From Porpolomopsis calyptriformis (Eukaryota > Basidiomycota > Agaricomycetes > Agaricales > Hygrophoraceae), in assembly GCA_951640195.1 (NCBI GenBank), contig OX621175.1, forward strand, positions 372,001-436,000: a DNA stretch of 64,000 nt. Reading direction: 5' to 3'. Below are positions 11,755-24,200 of this stretch, piece by piece. The notes under the pieces were generated by a model. The model did no database searches. It had not been told where the DNA came from and was given only the letters and a program-made list of their open reading frames with translations. Numbering within the stretch: the first letter of the stretch is position 1; each line of letters begins with the position of its first letter. A program made the position numbers and the translations under genes.

Positions 11755-11985
11755 GCCAAATAAGCACACTTGTTTTGCGTACTCTCAGGTGACATTGTGA
11801 CACCTTGCGTGAAATGAGCATACTCATTCCGTACACCTTTTATAGTGTTTATGCCAAAATTACTAAAGAGACTGTAACTCAAGAACTAGTGATTGGATTC
11901 ACTCCAAACTTGGTTCACTGGACTCCTTGGAAGCTGCGCCAAACGAGCACACTCGTTTTGCACACTCTGAGCCACTGTGCCACTC
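11755..11985 (+). repeat. Hairpin-bearing repeats in the leader of element 2
   Basis: Two 50-bp direct repeats (about 11755-11804 and 11936-11985) each carry a short palindrome. The intact one is AAACGAG-CACA-CTCGTTT at 11941-11958, and the other copy (11758-11776) is the same with C-to-T/G-to-A changes. A third related palindrome (GAGCATACTC core) lies at 11811-11831. They sit between the 5' LTR and gag, where packaging or dimerisation signals of retroelements usually lie; that role is inference. Confidence 0.6.
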
Positions 11986-12589
11986 GGATCATCCATGATG
12001 GTCCCTTTCACCCTTTTATTTCACTTCATTCTGTACTCTTATTGAACCCCCTTTAAAGACTATATTACAGACCATTATCCCTTACATATCAGGTCCCTAT
12101 GACCTTCAAACACTCATCCCTTATAGTCCTTCATAGATTTCCCTTTTTATTGCTTCATATATAAAGATACGCTTTTTCATAGTAGACTCCCTAGTTTTGA
12201 CTTACTTGTCTACATACTGTGGTTCCATCCTGAATCCAACAGTCACTTTGGAATACTTGTCAGCTCTATATTGTGTCATGCTAGGCCCAGAGAACCCCCT
12301 TGGAACCTCGGTCCTGACACTGTTACACTGGACAACAAAGAAGATTTCTACGACTCCTCTAAGCAAAATCCTCTTTCTCAATTGCTTTACTCACAAACAT
12401 GAAGCTTCCCAGACCCAAATGAGGAAGCTAGTCCAGCTCCCCCTCTACCAGGTATCTCACAAGCCTTAGGAAGAACCTGAAGCAAAACAACTTGATTACT
12501 TACTGCCACCCAGTCACAACATCTCATCACTCCCCCTTCTATTAGGTATCAACCCTTCCCATTCCAACAACCTACTCGACCTTCTTCAC

Positions 12590-13830
12590 CTTTAACAACA
12601 CCTTCACCTTCACCATCACCAGATCCAATAGGTTCTCGTGCCAACCCCCCTATTCCCAACCTTAATGAAATTCTTGCAGTCATGAATAACTTGCAGAGAG
12701 AAGTGGCTACTCTTTAGGCTTCAAACACACAACAGGTGATAGAGATTCACAATCTCAATCAACAACTTGCTGCCCAAGCTCAGCCTCAGCCCCCACCACA
12801 ACCTCAACCCCCTGCTCCTGCTACTCCCACTATCGAAATCAAGATGGCCAAACCAGACAAGTTTACTGGTCGACAGTAGGATATTGACAAATTTATTAAC
12901 AGCTGTGAGTTATATTTTATGGGAAAACTGTACCACGATAAACACAAGATTCCCTTCACCCTTTCTTTTATGAAGGGAACCATGGCCTAAACCTGGTCTG
13001 AGAAGGAGACTAACAACATGAGAGCTGTCAACTGGACTGGCCTGACTGCTACCTGGGCCACATTTGTAGCTTGATTCCGATCTATGTTTGAAGGAATTGA
13101 CAGACAGTCTCATGCTTGTAACGACATTAAGAATCTCTGCCAGGGAAGAAAGAAGATTGAAGATTACAACCTGCACTTTGGCGCTTTACAGGTTGATACC
13201 AGTTTTAACAATGCCACCCTCATTGATCTTTACCAAGCTAGACTCAACAGTAAGTTCATAGAATTTATTTACCAACTCCCCACCATCCCTACCACCCTCC
13301 AGAAATGGAAGGACACAATGACACGCTATCAACATCAAAAGGATATTCTTGCCTCACAGAAACAGTCCTCCACATCCCAACCCCTTTCCTACCCAAGGAT
13401 TGTCCATGGCTGCAATAACGACCTGTCAAATGTTAGTAGCCCCCACAGTCAAGAGAGAAGAGTCTTCCTCTTCTGCCCTTATGATCCCATATGGAAATTG
13501 CTACTCCTGTGGCTAACCTGGGCACTTCGCAAATACCTGCCCAAACCATGTCGCTAGTGATGCAAAGAATTTACCTGATACCTCTTCCTCATGTTGAGGA
13601 GGATACTATCAAGGTAGAGGAGGTTACCAAGGATGAGGATGAGGATGAGGCCAAGATGTATGTGTTATTACTGCTAAGCCTAATGTGGAGAATGTCAGCT
13701 TGCCCACTACACTGGCAATGAGTGAGACTCTGTTGGATATAGCGAAATGTGGTATACGCAATTGGTCGGATAATCAAAAGAAGAGGCTGGCAATGGACTT
13801 GAAGTCCCAGGGTTTTTAAAAGGTTCAGAC
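12590..13830 (+). pseudogene. gag of element 2
   Basis: The frame can be followed from a Pro/Ser-rich N-terminus through NEILAVMNNLQREVATL and a Gln/Pro-rich linker. It continues into a capsid-like core (MAKPDKFTGRQ...FINSCELYFMGKLY...WATFVA) and a long helical part ending at LASQKQSS. A CCHC zinc knuckle (CYSCG-stop-PGHFANTC) lies at about 13498-13545. Stop codons interrupt most domains, commonly TAG/TAA/TGA where Gln, Trp or Arg would fit. The start codon is not certain. Confidence 0.75.
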
Positions 13831-13840
13831 AATTTGCCCA

Positions 13841-15726
13841 ATGTTACAGACCATACCACTCGATGTACCATTACCCCATGCAATCTATTTTGAATTCTTG
13901 GTACTATCGAAAAAGGGCAACTCAGGACTTATGATGGACATTTGGATCAAAGCTTCAGACACTGGCCAACGTGTCCCCACTAAGTGCCTTATTGATAGTG
14001 GAGCTTCTGGAAACTTTATGGACAAGACTTTCACAACTCATCACGAATTTACTCTTCAGGATTTGGAAACCCCAATCCCTGTATGGAATGCTAATGGGTT
14101 AGAGAACTGAGGAGGCCCAATCATTTTTGACACAGATGTCTGGATAGAAGCTCTAGGTGGACACATTGAATGGATCCATTTGGAAGTGACCGACCTCAGA
14201 TCCAAGATTGATATTATCCTCAGCTACCCATGGCTTAGAGCTCAAAACCCTAGTATCGATTGGGAGAAGTCAACACTAGCTCTCAGAGGCAAAGAGACTT
14301 CTCATTGGTATTGTAATAGCAAAGCAGAGCCCTCTGTGGTAGAATTGGTCTCACTGGCAATTACAAGTATTTTAAAATCAGACGAAGCTCAAGCCAGCAC
14401 GGTGGAGGAAGATATGCAAAAGTTTGTACTAGAGGTCTATTAGAAAGACTATGCTAGTGTCTTTGCCAAGGAGTCCTTCGATTTCCTTCTACCTCATTCC
14501 AAGTTTGACTATGCCATTGATCTTAGAGATGACTTTGTACCTCAGACTAATGTGGTTTATCCGATGTCCCCTTGAGAGAAAGAATTCCTAATGAAGTTTT
14601 TAGCTGAAAATGTAGCTACTAGATGAATATTCAAGGGATTTTCACCTCAAGCTGCTCCCTTCTTCTTAGGAAAGAAAGCTGAAGAAGTCAATGCAAAAGG
14701 ACAAGATGCTGGATATAGACTAATTAAAGACTATCATTATTTGAATCACTTTACAGTTCCCGACCGTTATCCCCTTCTGCTCTTACATCAAATTGTTCAA
14801 CAACCAAAGCTACAATCTGCCGCGCTATTCATGGTTGTGGACATCCAATAGGGATTTAATAACATTCGAATCAAAGAAGGTGATGAATGGAAAGCTGCCT
14901 TCAATATGGTCGAAGGGCTCTATGTCCCAAGAGTGATGTTCTTTAGTCTACAGAATTCTCCAGCTATGTTCCAATGGATGATCGATACGTGGTTTGCTGA
15001 AGTGCTAAAATCAGGTTGCATTTTTATCTATATCAACGATGTTCTCATCTGCGGAGATGATCTAGAAGAACTGCATTACTGGACATTTAAAACCCTTGAT
15101 ATCATGAAGAAACACAAACTCTCCTGTAAACCTGTCAAATGCCAATTCAAGAAGGAAGAGGTGATCTATCTGGGAATAACCTTGTCGAAAGGTCATATTG
15201 GAACTAATCCCAAGAAGGTCAAAGCCATAGTCGAATGGCCTGAACCTCAAACTGTTAAACAGCTTCAATCCTTCCTTGGAAGTGCAAATTTCTAGAGAAA
15301 ATATATCAAGGACTTTTCAAAGATTGCTCAACCACTTAACCAATTACTCTGCAAAGATGCCATATGGGAATGGACCCCCAAACGACAGCTCAACTTTGAT
15401 CATTTAAAGTACTCCCTTACAAATGCCCCCATCCTTGAAGTGCTAGACTAAGACCTGCCATATTGCTTAGAGACTGACACCTCTGGATTTGCCTTAGGAG
15501 GTATACTGTCTCAGCTACATGGAAACAAATGGAAACCTGTAGGCTTTTACTCAAGATTATTGACCCCTGCTGAAAAGAAATATCTGACTCACAATGCTGA
15601 GCTTTTAGCCATAATGGACTGTCTCAAGACGTGGTGACATCTCTTAGAAGGTTCAAGACATGACCTTCTGATCCGTACTGACAGTCTTGCTCTCAAGTAT
15701 TTCAGCATCACTCATGTATTGTTCGG
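13841..15726 (+). pseudogene. Protease, RT and RNase H of element 2
   Basis: The protease keeps CLIDSGASGNFMD with its Asp codon at 13994-13996, so this active site is intact. RT follows: YRLIKDYHYLNHFTVPDRYPLP-type start at about 14715, then VVDIQ-stop-GFNNIRIKEGDEWKAAF, VMFFSLQNSPAMFQ and the catalytic box YIND at 15029-15040 in place of YIDD. RNase H is seen as ETDTSGFALGGILSQ (about 15472). The block ends at LKYFSITHVLF at 15726, where element 3 begins, and resumes in frame at 33983. When intact it copied element RNA into DNA in Gag particles. Confidence 0.85.
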
Positions 15727-16271
15727 TGTAGGAGATCCATACTCCCTATGAACGGAAAACCTTTCTATCACACACAAGCTCAACCTCACCAAATCTGTAT
15801 ACACATATCCCAAAAACCCGACCCTTTCAACTTTCCGATAAACATTCCGAAAACGTCTGCCTCTAACTGGAGGACTTCCAAAAACATGAACTCCTTTGGA
15901 AACACCTCAAACCAATTGGAAAGTCTCTTTTCTTTGTTTTCCTTATCTTATCTACCTGTTCCTATCTTCCTTTCGCCTATCTACCTAAATTCCACTCACA
16001 TACTCTCACAAAGGAACTATCCTTTGTACACTTACCTATAAAGAAAGTTCCTTTATTCACCTCCTCTATATATATCAAGTATATAATCACTAAATAAGAC
16101 AGACACACCTTCCCCAATACATACTTTCCCTTCCTACCCAATATATTAAGCCTTCATAAAGCTTGAAACCCTTGTCTATCATCATCTGATTACTGAATCA
16201 GTTCCTACGTGTTCTGATACCCCTTAGATGAATGAGAGGAATCTCCCTCAAGATCCCTCATGCCTTCTACA
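15727..16271 (+). repeat. 5' LTR of element 3
   Basis: This 545-bp LTR has the same length as 33434-33978. The two copies differ mostly by transitions, several at CpG, e.g. ttccgaaaacgtc here against ttctgaaaatgtc in the other copy. Confidence 0.92.
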
Positions 16272-16275
16272 TAAT

Positions 16276-16292
16276 TGGAGCCCACCGTGAGG
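16276..16292 (+). promoter_or_regulatory. Primer binding site of element 3
   Basis: TGGAGCCCACCGTGAGG begins with the TGG expected opposite a tRNA CCA end and sits 4 bases from the LTR. Element 5 has the same site with one change (TGGAGCCCACCGCGAGG at 47850). The tRNA was not identified. Confidence 0.8.
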
Positions 16293-16299
16293 GGTTCTA

Positions 16300-18395
16300 A
16301 CATGTCCGCTTTTCAGTATTCTACCACTCCGCATGCCTCAACCGCTCTTCACAATCCTTACCCATCCTCCCAACATCTACTCCCACCTCTGACTCCTTGG
16401 ATGAGCTCATTATCGAAGCTCTTATTAACTCCTCAACCTCAGCTTCCCTTCTCAACACCCCTTCAGAAGGAAACATAGACCTTCCACCTGCAAGTAAAAC
16501 ACCCCTCACCACACTCCCTAACTCGGCACCTATTTCCACTCCCTCAACATCTTCCCCCGCCATGGCCAACCCAGCTCGAATACCTTTCCAACATTCCTCT
16601 GGTGCCCCCGTCTTCGATGGAAACCCCACACACCTCAACCGATACTTTTCCAACATCAATATGATGTACACGACCCTCAGGATGAACCCTACTGATGAGG
16701 AACAGATCACTCACACTCTGTATTTCCTAGACAATGACATTGCTCTCCTTTGGGAAATGCTCTGCCCTGGAGCAGCCAACCCCTGGACATAGAACTCCTT
16801 CAGAGATGACATCCGAACACTCTACCCCAGTTCCAACACCAATAACACCCTGCACAATGTTGCGGACCTCAAACAATTCACTCAGGAAACTGCTTCCAAA
16901 GGGGTGTACACCTGAGGCGATCTAGGAGACTACTTCTGAGAGTTCACCTGAATCTCATCCCACCTTTTACAGACCAACCAGATCGATCAATGGACCATCA
17001 ACAGACTATTTGCCCAAGGCTTCAGAATATCTACCCTACGCCAGATCAAACACAGACTATGCATCACCATGCTGAATCATCACCCTGATGAGCCATATCC
17101 CATGAAAGACATCAACAATGCCACCCAGTTCCTCCTTTGTTCCACTTCCCCAATCACTTCACTGCCACCCATCACCCTTACCACATCCCACACAACCCCC
17201 AAAACAGAGTCAAGTGATACTATCACCATGGCAAACCTCATGACCACTATGATGACAATAATGGAATCCATGATGAAAAACCAAACTAATCAACCCCAGA
17301 ATTACCCAACTCCAACAAAAACCTGCCCCTAACAGCAGACTAACCTATACATCTTTTGTGGATCTCCAAATTGTCGCATCTGGACATATGTTATGGCCGA
17401 AGAGTTTATAAGAGCTGGGAAGTGCATCTGGAACAATCGAAGACAAATAGTTCTCCCAAACGGCAACTACCTCCCTTGGGACATCACTGGCAACACTCTC
17501 TCAGAGAAATTCAACAATTGGCACAGTGCCAATCCTGGAAACCTCACCTCACCAGCCCCCATTGTCACTGCTGCCATCATTGAGATGATTCCCTCCTCGG
17601 ATCCACATTCTACATATGATACACCCACTTCCCCACTGCCCTTCTTCCTGGAAGATATCCCGTCTTCATCCGAAGATAACAACACACTCACAGTCCTCCA
17701 TACTATACTCGGAAATGAGATTACCAAAAAGGTGGAATGAAACAAGAACCAGAAACCCCCTCCTCCCAAACCCAGACCAATATCAAAACCCATTGTCGAA
17801 ATCCTGCCTTCTAACATACACAACCTGATCAAATCTGTTCCAACCCCACAACCCAAAGAACCCCAATTCCAGTTCCACTCCCCTGCTGAAGATCCAGTCC
17901 TGACAGACCAACTATACAACAATGTCCTCGGAGCCACTGTCACTACCACAGTTGGACACCTCCTGGCATCACATTTGGATGTCCGGAAAAGGATCAAAGA
18001 TCACACCACCAGCAAACGTATCCCCATCAACCTATTGGACAACTCAGATGACCCTGTTTCTAGCTTCTATACTATGCCAAACTCACCTGACGAAGACACT
18101 ATTGTAGCCAACGATGCCTCCGCCATCTGGGTAATCGACATTCTCCTAGACAGAAGACAGAAAGAGGAAGCACTCCTGAACACTGGAAGCGCGATAACTG
18201 TCATTCAGAAAGACGTCTAGGAATGACTTGGTATCCCAATCCAATCTGATCTTATCATGCACATGGAGTTATCACACTCCACCATCGCCCCCACCCTAGA
18301 AGTTGCTAAAAACCTCCTAGTCATCATTGGACCCTGTACCTTCTACATGCAGGTGCAGGTAGTGGAGAAACTACCTTGCGACATGATTCTTGGAC
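16300..18395 (+). pseudogene. gag and start of protease of element 3
   Basis: Gag opens near 16300 (MSAFQYSTTPH), then shifts frame. The main frame reads DELIIEALINSSTSASLL, FQHSSGAPVFDGNPTHLNRYF (capsid-like) and QFTQETASKGVYT. A Met/Thr-rich linker leads to IFCGSPNCRIW..VMAEEFIRAGKC (about 17350-17430), the Cys-containing nucleocapsid-like motif of this family. The protease begins near 18100 (AIWVIDILLDRRQKEEALLNTGSAITVI). Its active-site triad reads NTG where DTG is expected, a G-to-A change. The block ends at CDMILG, split by element 4 at 18395, and continues as a QPFYLLTNLDSRIKPDGS-like frame after 28081. Confidence 0.8.
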
Positions 18396-18590
18396 TGTAA
18401 GGGTTAGGGATAAGTTATCACACTTTGCTCAATACTAGGATATGCACAGAACCAATGTATTGGGGCAATCTGGTATAAGCAGGAGTGGGATGTAAACTTA
18501 TTGTTTACCTAAGCATAACCAGTACTTAAGGTAACCAGTACAAATATGTACAAACACAGTGCGGTGGCTGTATGTAACATATCTGTTACA
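18396..18590 (-). repeat. 3' LTR of element 4
   Basis: 195-bp copy (plus strand TGTAAGGG...CTGTTACA). The outer end on the coding strand is an inverted repeat, TGTAACA-gata-TGTTACA. Against 27886-28080 I count roughly eleven differences by eye, nearly all transitions. Confidence 0.93.
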
Positions 18591-18602
18591 TCCTCCCCCT
18601 TT
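18591..18602 (-). promoter_or_regulatory. Polypurine tract of element 4
   Basis: On the coding strand AAAGGGGGAGGA directly precedes the 3' LTR; the same tract precedes the 3' LTR of element 6. It would prime plus-strand DNA synthesis. Confidence 0.85.
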
Positions 18603-18732
18603 GGCTTAACTGCTGGGGTAAGTTAAGCCTGATAGCTAGGCAGAATACATACAAAACAATCTATATATATTACATAGAAAGAACTAAGAGAAACAGAAAA
18701 TAAATGCTGTAGTAATACAACTGCGGTGACGA

Positions 18733-20994
18733 CTACATTTGTCCATAGTCTATCGGGATGTCAGGTATCTCTGACATACTATTAATACATTCCTGAAGCG
18801 AAGCTGGCTCAGGTTCAGGGATTGGTGAGCCAAGTGAAACTTGCTCGCTATCGCTGCCTGGCGGCGCAGCGCAGTCTTGTGAATCACACTGTGAACAGTG
18901 TCACAAAGTGTGGGACAAGTCCCAGCCATGGGGTGGTCCATGCCGAGTGAGCATGTACATGATTTGTCCATACCAAGTGAATGAGTTAGATGCATCAAAT
19001 GCGTCTTAGGTGATAAGGCCCACGGATGGGGCGACAGACTCGTCATTGGATGAGAGACAAGACAGGGAATGTCGGCAGGGACGTCTGTCTGGGAACTAGG
19101 TGTCATTTCCATCATGAAGTGATGACAGGATGCCATTCCTTGCCAATGTATTATGCACAGACTCTCTGTATGTCTCGAGGGAGGATAAGTCTGAGATATT
19201 ACCCTGGAGGGTGTCCTTGAGCCATTGAAAGGCATAGACAAAGGCATTGTCCACCTGTTCAAATGTAACACCTTGTCCAGCGAAGAATGGAATGAGGGAT
19301 TGTTCTGTGACATTAGGTGATCCAGAGTACCAGGCTAGTTCTCTGGGGGGTTCCGCAATGGACAGGTTCTCTCCCATCACAAGTGATCGATAGTGGCTGG
19401 GCATTCCAAACAGGAGGGCCACTGCTCTGATGTATTGCAACTGTATCTGGTCAGCATCTGTCAATGATCCGGTAGGAGCACAGGTCTTAGGCAACTTAGG
19501 TTTGTGTTAACTAACCAACAGCATCCCGCGGAAGCTTCGCAGTGAAATGCTGCCATCTCATTCCAAGCACACTCCAGGGTGTGCTGCACAGTGGTTTATG
19601 TAGAACCAATGAGCCCACTCTTCCAGGGAGCTCATGGCAGTTGGCTAAGATGGGTTAATCTGTCCAGGCACAGAAGAAGTCAGCACCTGTACAGGTGCAT
19701 TGGTGGAGTCACCTGAAGCCCAGGCGGGAACTCTCCAATTGATTAATGCGACGCATTGTGCATCTGTTCTGCTCTCTTGAGGAGTTGCCTGCACTGTGGT
19801 GACAAATGATCGCGCAAGTTCGAGAGCCTCGTTATTGCCCGATTCTTAGGCTTGCAGGAACAGAGCGCGCCATTGGCACACATTGACTGGGTATCCACGG
19901 TCATCTGCAGATCAAGTTCCACACGGAGGGGGCAATCCCATCACTTCGTTTCGTCACACTGCTTCAGCGCTTGCGCCAACCCAGATGGTCTGGTCAATGG
20001 GTGAGTAATGGGCCCTAGCAGGGATGCTGGGCCAAGCAGTGATGGTTGAGCACTTCTTGCGCTGTTTGATCATCTTGCCACTAAGGCCAGATTGATTATT
20101 CACTCCCAGATCTGGGAGGTTTGGGAACTCGACATACGAGTTGGGATAAAGGTGAGCCTTTAGTTCCTCATTCTCTCGAATGAGTTGGGGGAAGTGTCTC
20201 TTGATATACGCATTATCCTCCTTGTTGAGGTTTTCAAACATTGGGCCACAGCCCGCTAACTCGTCATCCAAGTACAGATTGAAATGTTCCATATCAGCTC
20301 TTCGTCAAGCCTCCTCGTCAGTTTCCTTTTCCTTGCCCTTGTCTTGGGTGGAGGAAGTCTTAGTCACAGGGCTGGCCGCCCTTGTGTATTCTGACAATCG
20401 CAAATGCGATCCTTCAGTACAGGAGCGCTTGCGCTTTCCTAGTGATTCGGCTTCGCTAGCATTGTTAGACTTATTTAGCTTGGCTATAAGCTAATTGGCT
20501 TTATAGAGCTCATCTTGAGTTCATTCATAACAAGTGCAATAGTAGTCACCATTGTCTTGAGCCTTCTCAAGTGAGACAGTTAGGTTTCAGATCTCTGTGA
20601 CGAGTTCCTCTTGGTATGCCTTGCGGCAGTCCTTGAATGCCTCTTTCAATGAGGCATCTTCATATACACTGTCTTTGATGACATGAATTACATAGTCTTT
20701 GCAGACTTTACACCTCTGGTAACTGGAGTGTATCGCTACATTGATGGTGCTGTTACACACCCATGATTTTGGGGGTAACTCTGACAAGTTACTTGTGTTT
20801 TGTTGAGAGTGGTGCTCTCTCTCCCCTTCAGAAGAGGGCAGATGCTGTGTCTGGTGCGGGGATCTGATGACTTCATTGGGACCAGCCATTAGCTGATCCC
20901 CATCATCTTCCACCATTTCCAGTAGTCTCGGTTCTTTGGGGCGGGGGCTTGTTCTTATGCTTGTAGGTGTGTTGTTTTCATTCGACATTGTCAT
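18733..20994 (-). pseudogene. Accessory ORF3 of element 4, 754 codons, unknown function
   Basis: This separate ORF starts at ATG 20994 (MTMSNENN), after the pol stop, and ends at TAG 18733. It is in one frame throughout, with about a dozen stops. Visible parts: an acidic N-terminus, a CKVC pair (QRCKVCKDYVIHVIKD), a coiled-coil-like segment, a basic LGKRKRS patch, DDELAGCGPMFENLNKEDNAYIKRHFP, and a C-terminal half with ALINWRVPAWASGDS, WFYINHCAAHPGV, RSFRGMLLVS and FFAGQGVTFEQVDNAFVYAFQW. I do not know a named domain. The C-terminal pattern reminds me of hypothetical proteins common in basidiomycete genomes (memory only). The copy in element 6 has the same 754-codon length without a net indel. 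Confidence 0.7.
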
Positions 20995-21233
20995 ACAGGG
21001 TAGAAAAATTTCTACTGTTGTTTTTTGTTTATCGTGCTTTTATACAAGTCACGCTTAGACTTGTGGCATCATTTTGGTGCCTCTAATTACCCCAATTGGG
21101 GTGAGTCTGCCACCAGACCAGGTATGTCTGGTCCATTGATTGCCGATTAAGGCAATTATCGGTCGCGCTTGGTTTAGCGTGCATACAAGATGTGCTTGTC
21201 AGCATGCCTCAAGGCTCTGAGTGCAGTCGGCAT

Positions 21234-24200
21234 TCAGTGCCTCTTAACTGGCCATCTCAGCAGTTGATGAGGGGTATCTACACCCATTAGGGTTAGATAC
21301 TTATCTAGAGCACTAAGCTCTTTACACGACGAGATGGGCTCCCATGTCATGTCTCCGAGGTTCCAACGAACTTCCAGCTCGAGTTTTCAGTTGTTCCACC
21401 TATAGCTGACTATTTCATCGACTAACCATTCAGTTTGAAGTGGTTCACTGAAGTCATAAGCATTTACTAACGCTCGGTTAGGGAATAATGCATCATCGTT
21501 TGGATAGTGCAAATGCAGCAAATTTACGTGAAAGCGCAGATGAATCCATTGCTTCACAAGCTCATCAGGGAGTTCCAACTCATAGTTGGATTCATTAGGA
21601 AAGGCCCATATGACTTTGTATGGCCCAACGAACCTTGGCAGTAGTTTAAGGTTCTTGGTCGATAGATACATGAAGTCGTTTACTTTTATTGATGGTTCTT
21701 CCCTTCTACACTGATTAGCAAAGTGTCTCTGAAATACGCAATGCGCAATGATCGCGTTGTAAGCAGCTGCCAGATTCTGCAGCGCTTGTTGAGCAAATGC
21801 TTAGACACCTGGCGGTGTCTCAGTGGTATTTTCTACCTGCTTAATCATAGCAGGCATATATGCTCTGTTCAGCTCAAACAGGGTGAAGCCTGTAGCTTCA
21901 CTGATACTCGCATTAATTGCGAATTCAGTCATTGGGATCTTTGCGATCCAGTCTCGTTGATCTGAGCTTACGGTTGCTCAGAGGATTTGACCTATTGAAC
22001 GATTAGCTCATTTAGTTGCGCCATCCGTCTGAGGATGGAAAGATGTAGACATCAATAGTTTAGCTCCTAAGAGCCTATGAAGTTCACTCCACCATTTGGA
22101 GGTAAATTTCGAGTCTCTGTCCAAGACTATACTTTCAGGAAGGCCATGAAGCCTTACTACTTCTTTTAAGTAGATCCACAAAAGCTCTGATGCTTTTGTT
22201 TTGGTATTCACCGGAATTAGGTGGATCATTGATGTCATTTGACAAATGACTACCCATAGGTAATTGTACCCGTCAATTTCGGGAAATGGACCAATAAAGT
22301 CTATTCCAATTGATTGCTATAGTTTCGTGAGTATGGGTAATGAATGCAACAGTCCTATCAGGCACTGCATATTGTCTTTCGATGTTTAACAAGTCTGACA
22401 CAACTTGCAGAATTGTTTAATGTGGCTAAATATCTTAGGCCACCAGTACTATCGTCTTATGTAGTCGGCGGTACATTGTGGACCAAAATGGCCCACTATT
22501 GCATGTGCTTGATCAATGATTAGGCCGAAAATTGATTCTTGTCCCATCTTTGCAGATGGGATACATAGTACTTCCTCTCCCCCCAAATTCTTGGACCAAA
22601 TCAGGCCTTCACGGACAGTGAACACCTTATGGTGATCAGGGTTTTTGAGAACCTTGCTGAATAATGCGTTGGATATGTATCCTCCGTGAATCGCTACTGT
22701 CAGCGATTCATCATGCTCTATACGAGCGTGCAAGTTCTCTCCCCATTTACGGGATTGGAATATTGTTGGATCATCCAGGGACGATCTTAGTTTTTCATTG
22801 GTTCCATTTCTGGAATCAGAACTAGCGTGAGCACTGCCGCTTGCGCATCTCTATCTTCTTCTCTTTCAAGGAGATGATTGCTTCAGCGTCGTTGAATGTC
22901 TTTGATGACCTGGATAGCCTTCATTTCGATGGCTCCAGTATTAATTTCATTTAGACGATCCCAAGGGGGATCATCCTTTTCTGGGTCTAGATGTATATCT
23001 ACATCTACGTATTTGCTCATAGGATGAGCATCATACCATGTATCACTTTCATAATAACATAATAATGCATCGGCAACTTTATTCAGTTGCCCTTTGACAT
23101 ATGTTATGTTAAAGTCAAATCTTGACAGGTATTCCATCCAACAAGCTTGTCGGCTAGACAGGCGTCTTTGTGTCTTGAAAAACTCAAGAGCTTGATGGTC
23201 GGTCACAACGTGAACCCAATATCCTATCAGTTTGTCCTCCCATTTAAGGAGGGCTTTGAGTATTGCAATCGTTTCATGCTCAAATGTACAATAATTCCAT
23301 TGAGCATCTGTAAACTTTCACAACATAAATCCCACTGGTCTGCAGGTTTTCCAGGTAGCACCTTGTCTGTACATTGCACCAATGCCATGTATTGAGGTAT
23401 CGCAGATGACCCATATGGGTTCATCTTTCTTGTGACGTATTGGCACTAGTATAGGTGTCGAGCAGCATATCTGCTTTATTGATTCAAAGCATTTATCGTG
23501 GATTGGTCTCCACATGAATGGTTGCCCGTTCACTATCATGGCTGCTAATAGCCCTGTATAACTTGAGATATCTGGCAGGAAATGCACCAGATATTGTATG
23601 AGTCCTATAAATTTCTGGACATCATTGTAATTGTGCGGTTGTCACCAATCGCGTATTCTTGCCATTTTATCGGCATCTGCGTGTAGCCCTTTGTCATCTA
23701 TCTTATGACCTAGACAGTCGATTACATTGGCATATAGTTCACACTTCTCCTCTTGGAGGTAGAACTTGTATTCTCATAGTTTACCAAACACGAGACCCAA
23801 GTGTTTTTCGTGCTCCAAGATGGAAGCACTATAGATGAATAGATCGTCAAGATAGGCATGCATGAATATGCTGATAAAATCTCGAAAGATCATTGTCATT
23901 ACCCACTGGAATGTAGCAGGTGCGTTGTAGTCTCCAATCTGCATTGTATGGCTCACATAGGTGCTATATATAGTTGCAAATGTGCTTTTATGCACATCTT
24001 CAGGTACTGTCTGTACCTGCTCATAAGCATCTGATAGGTCGATTTTTGACCTTATTGTTCTGCCAACCACATCATATCTGATCTAGTCTTGGTCTGGAAA
24101 GGGCGTAACATCCTTCAAAGTATTGTTGTTGCATTTGCGACAATCAATTGGCATCTGTAGAGTGCCATTCTTTTTTGGAATGCACAGCATCGGAGCTACT

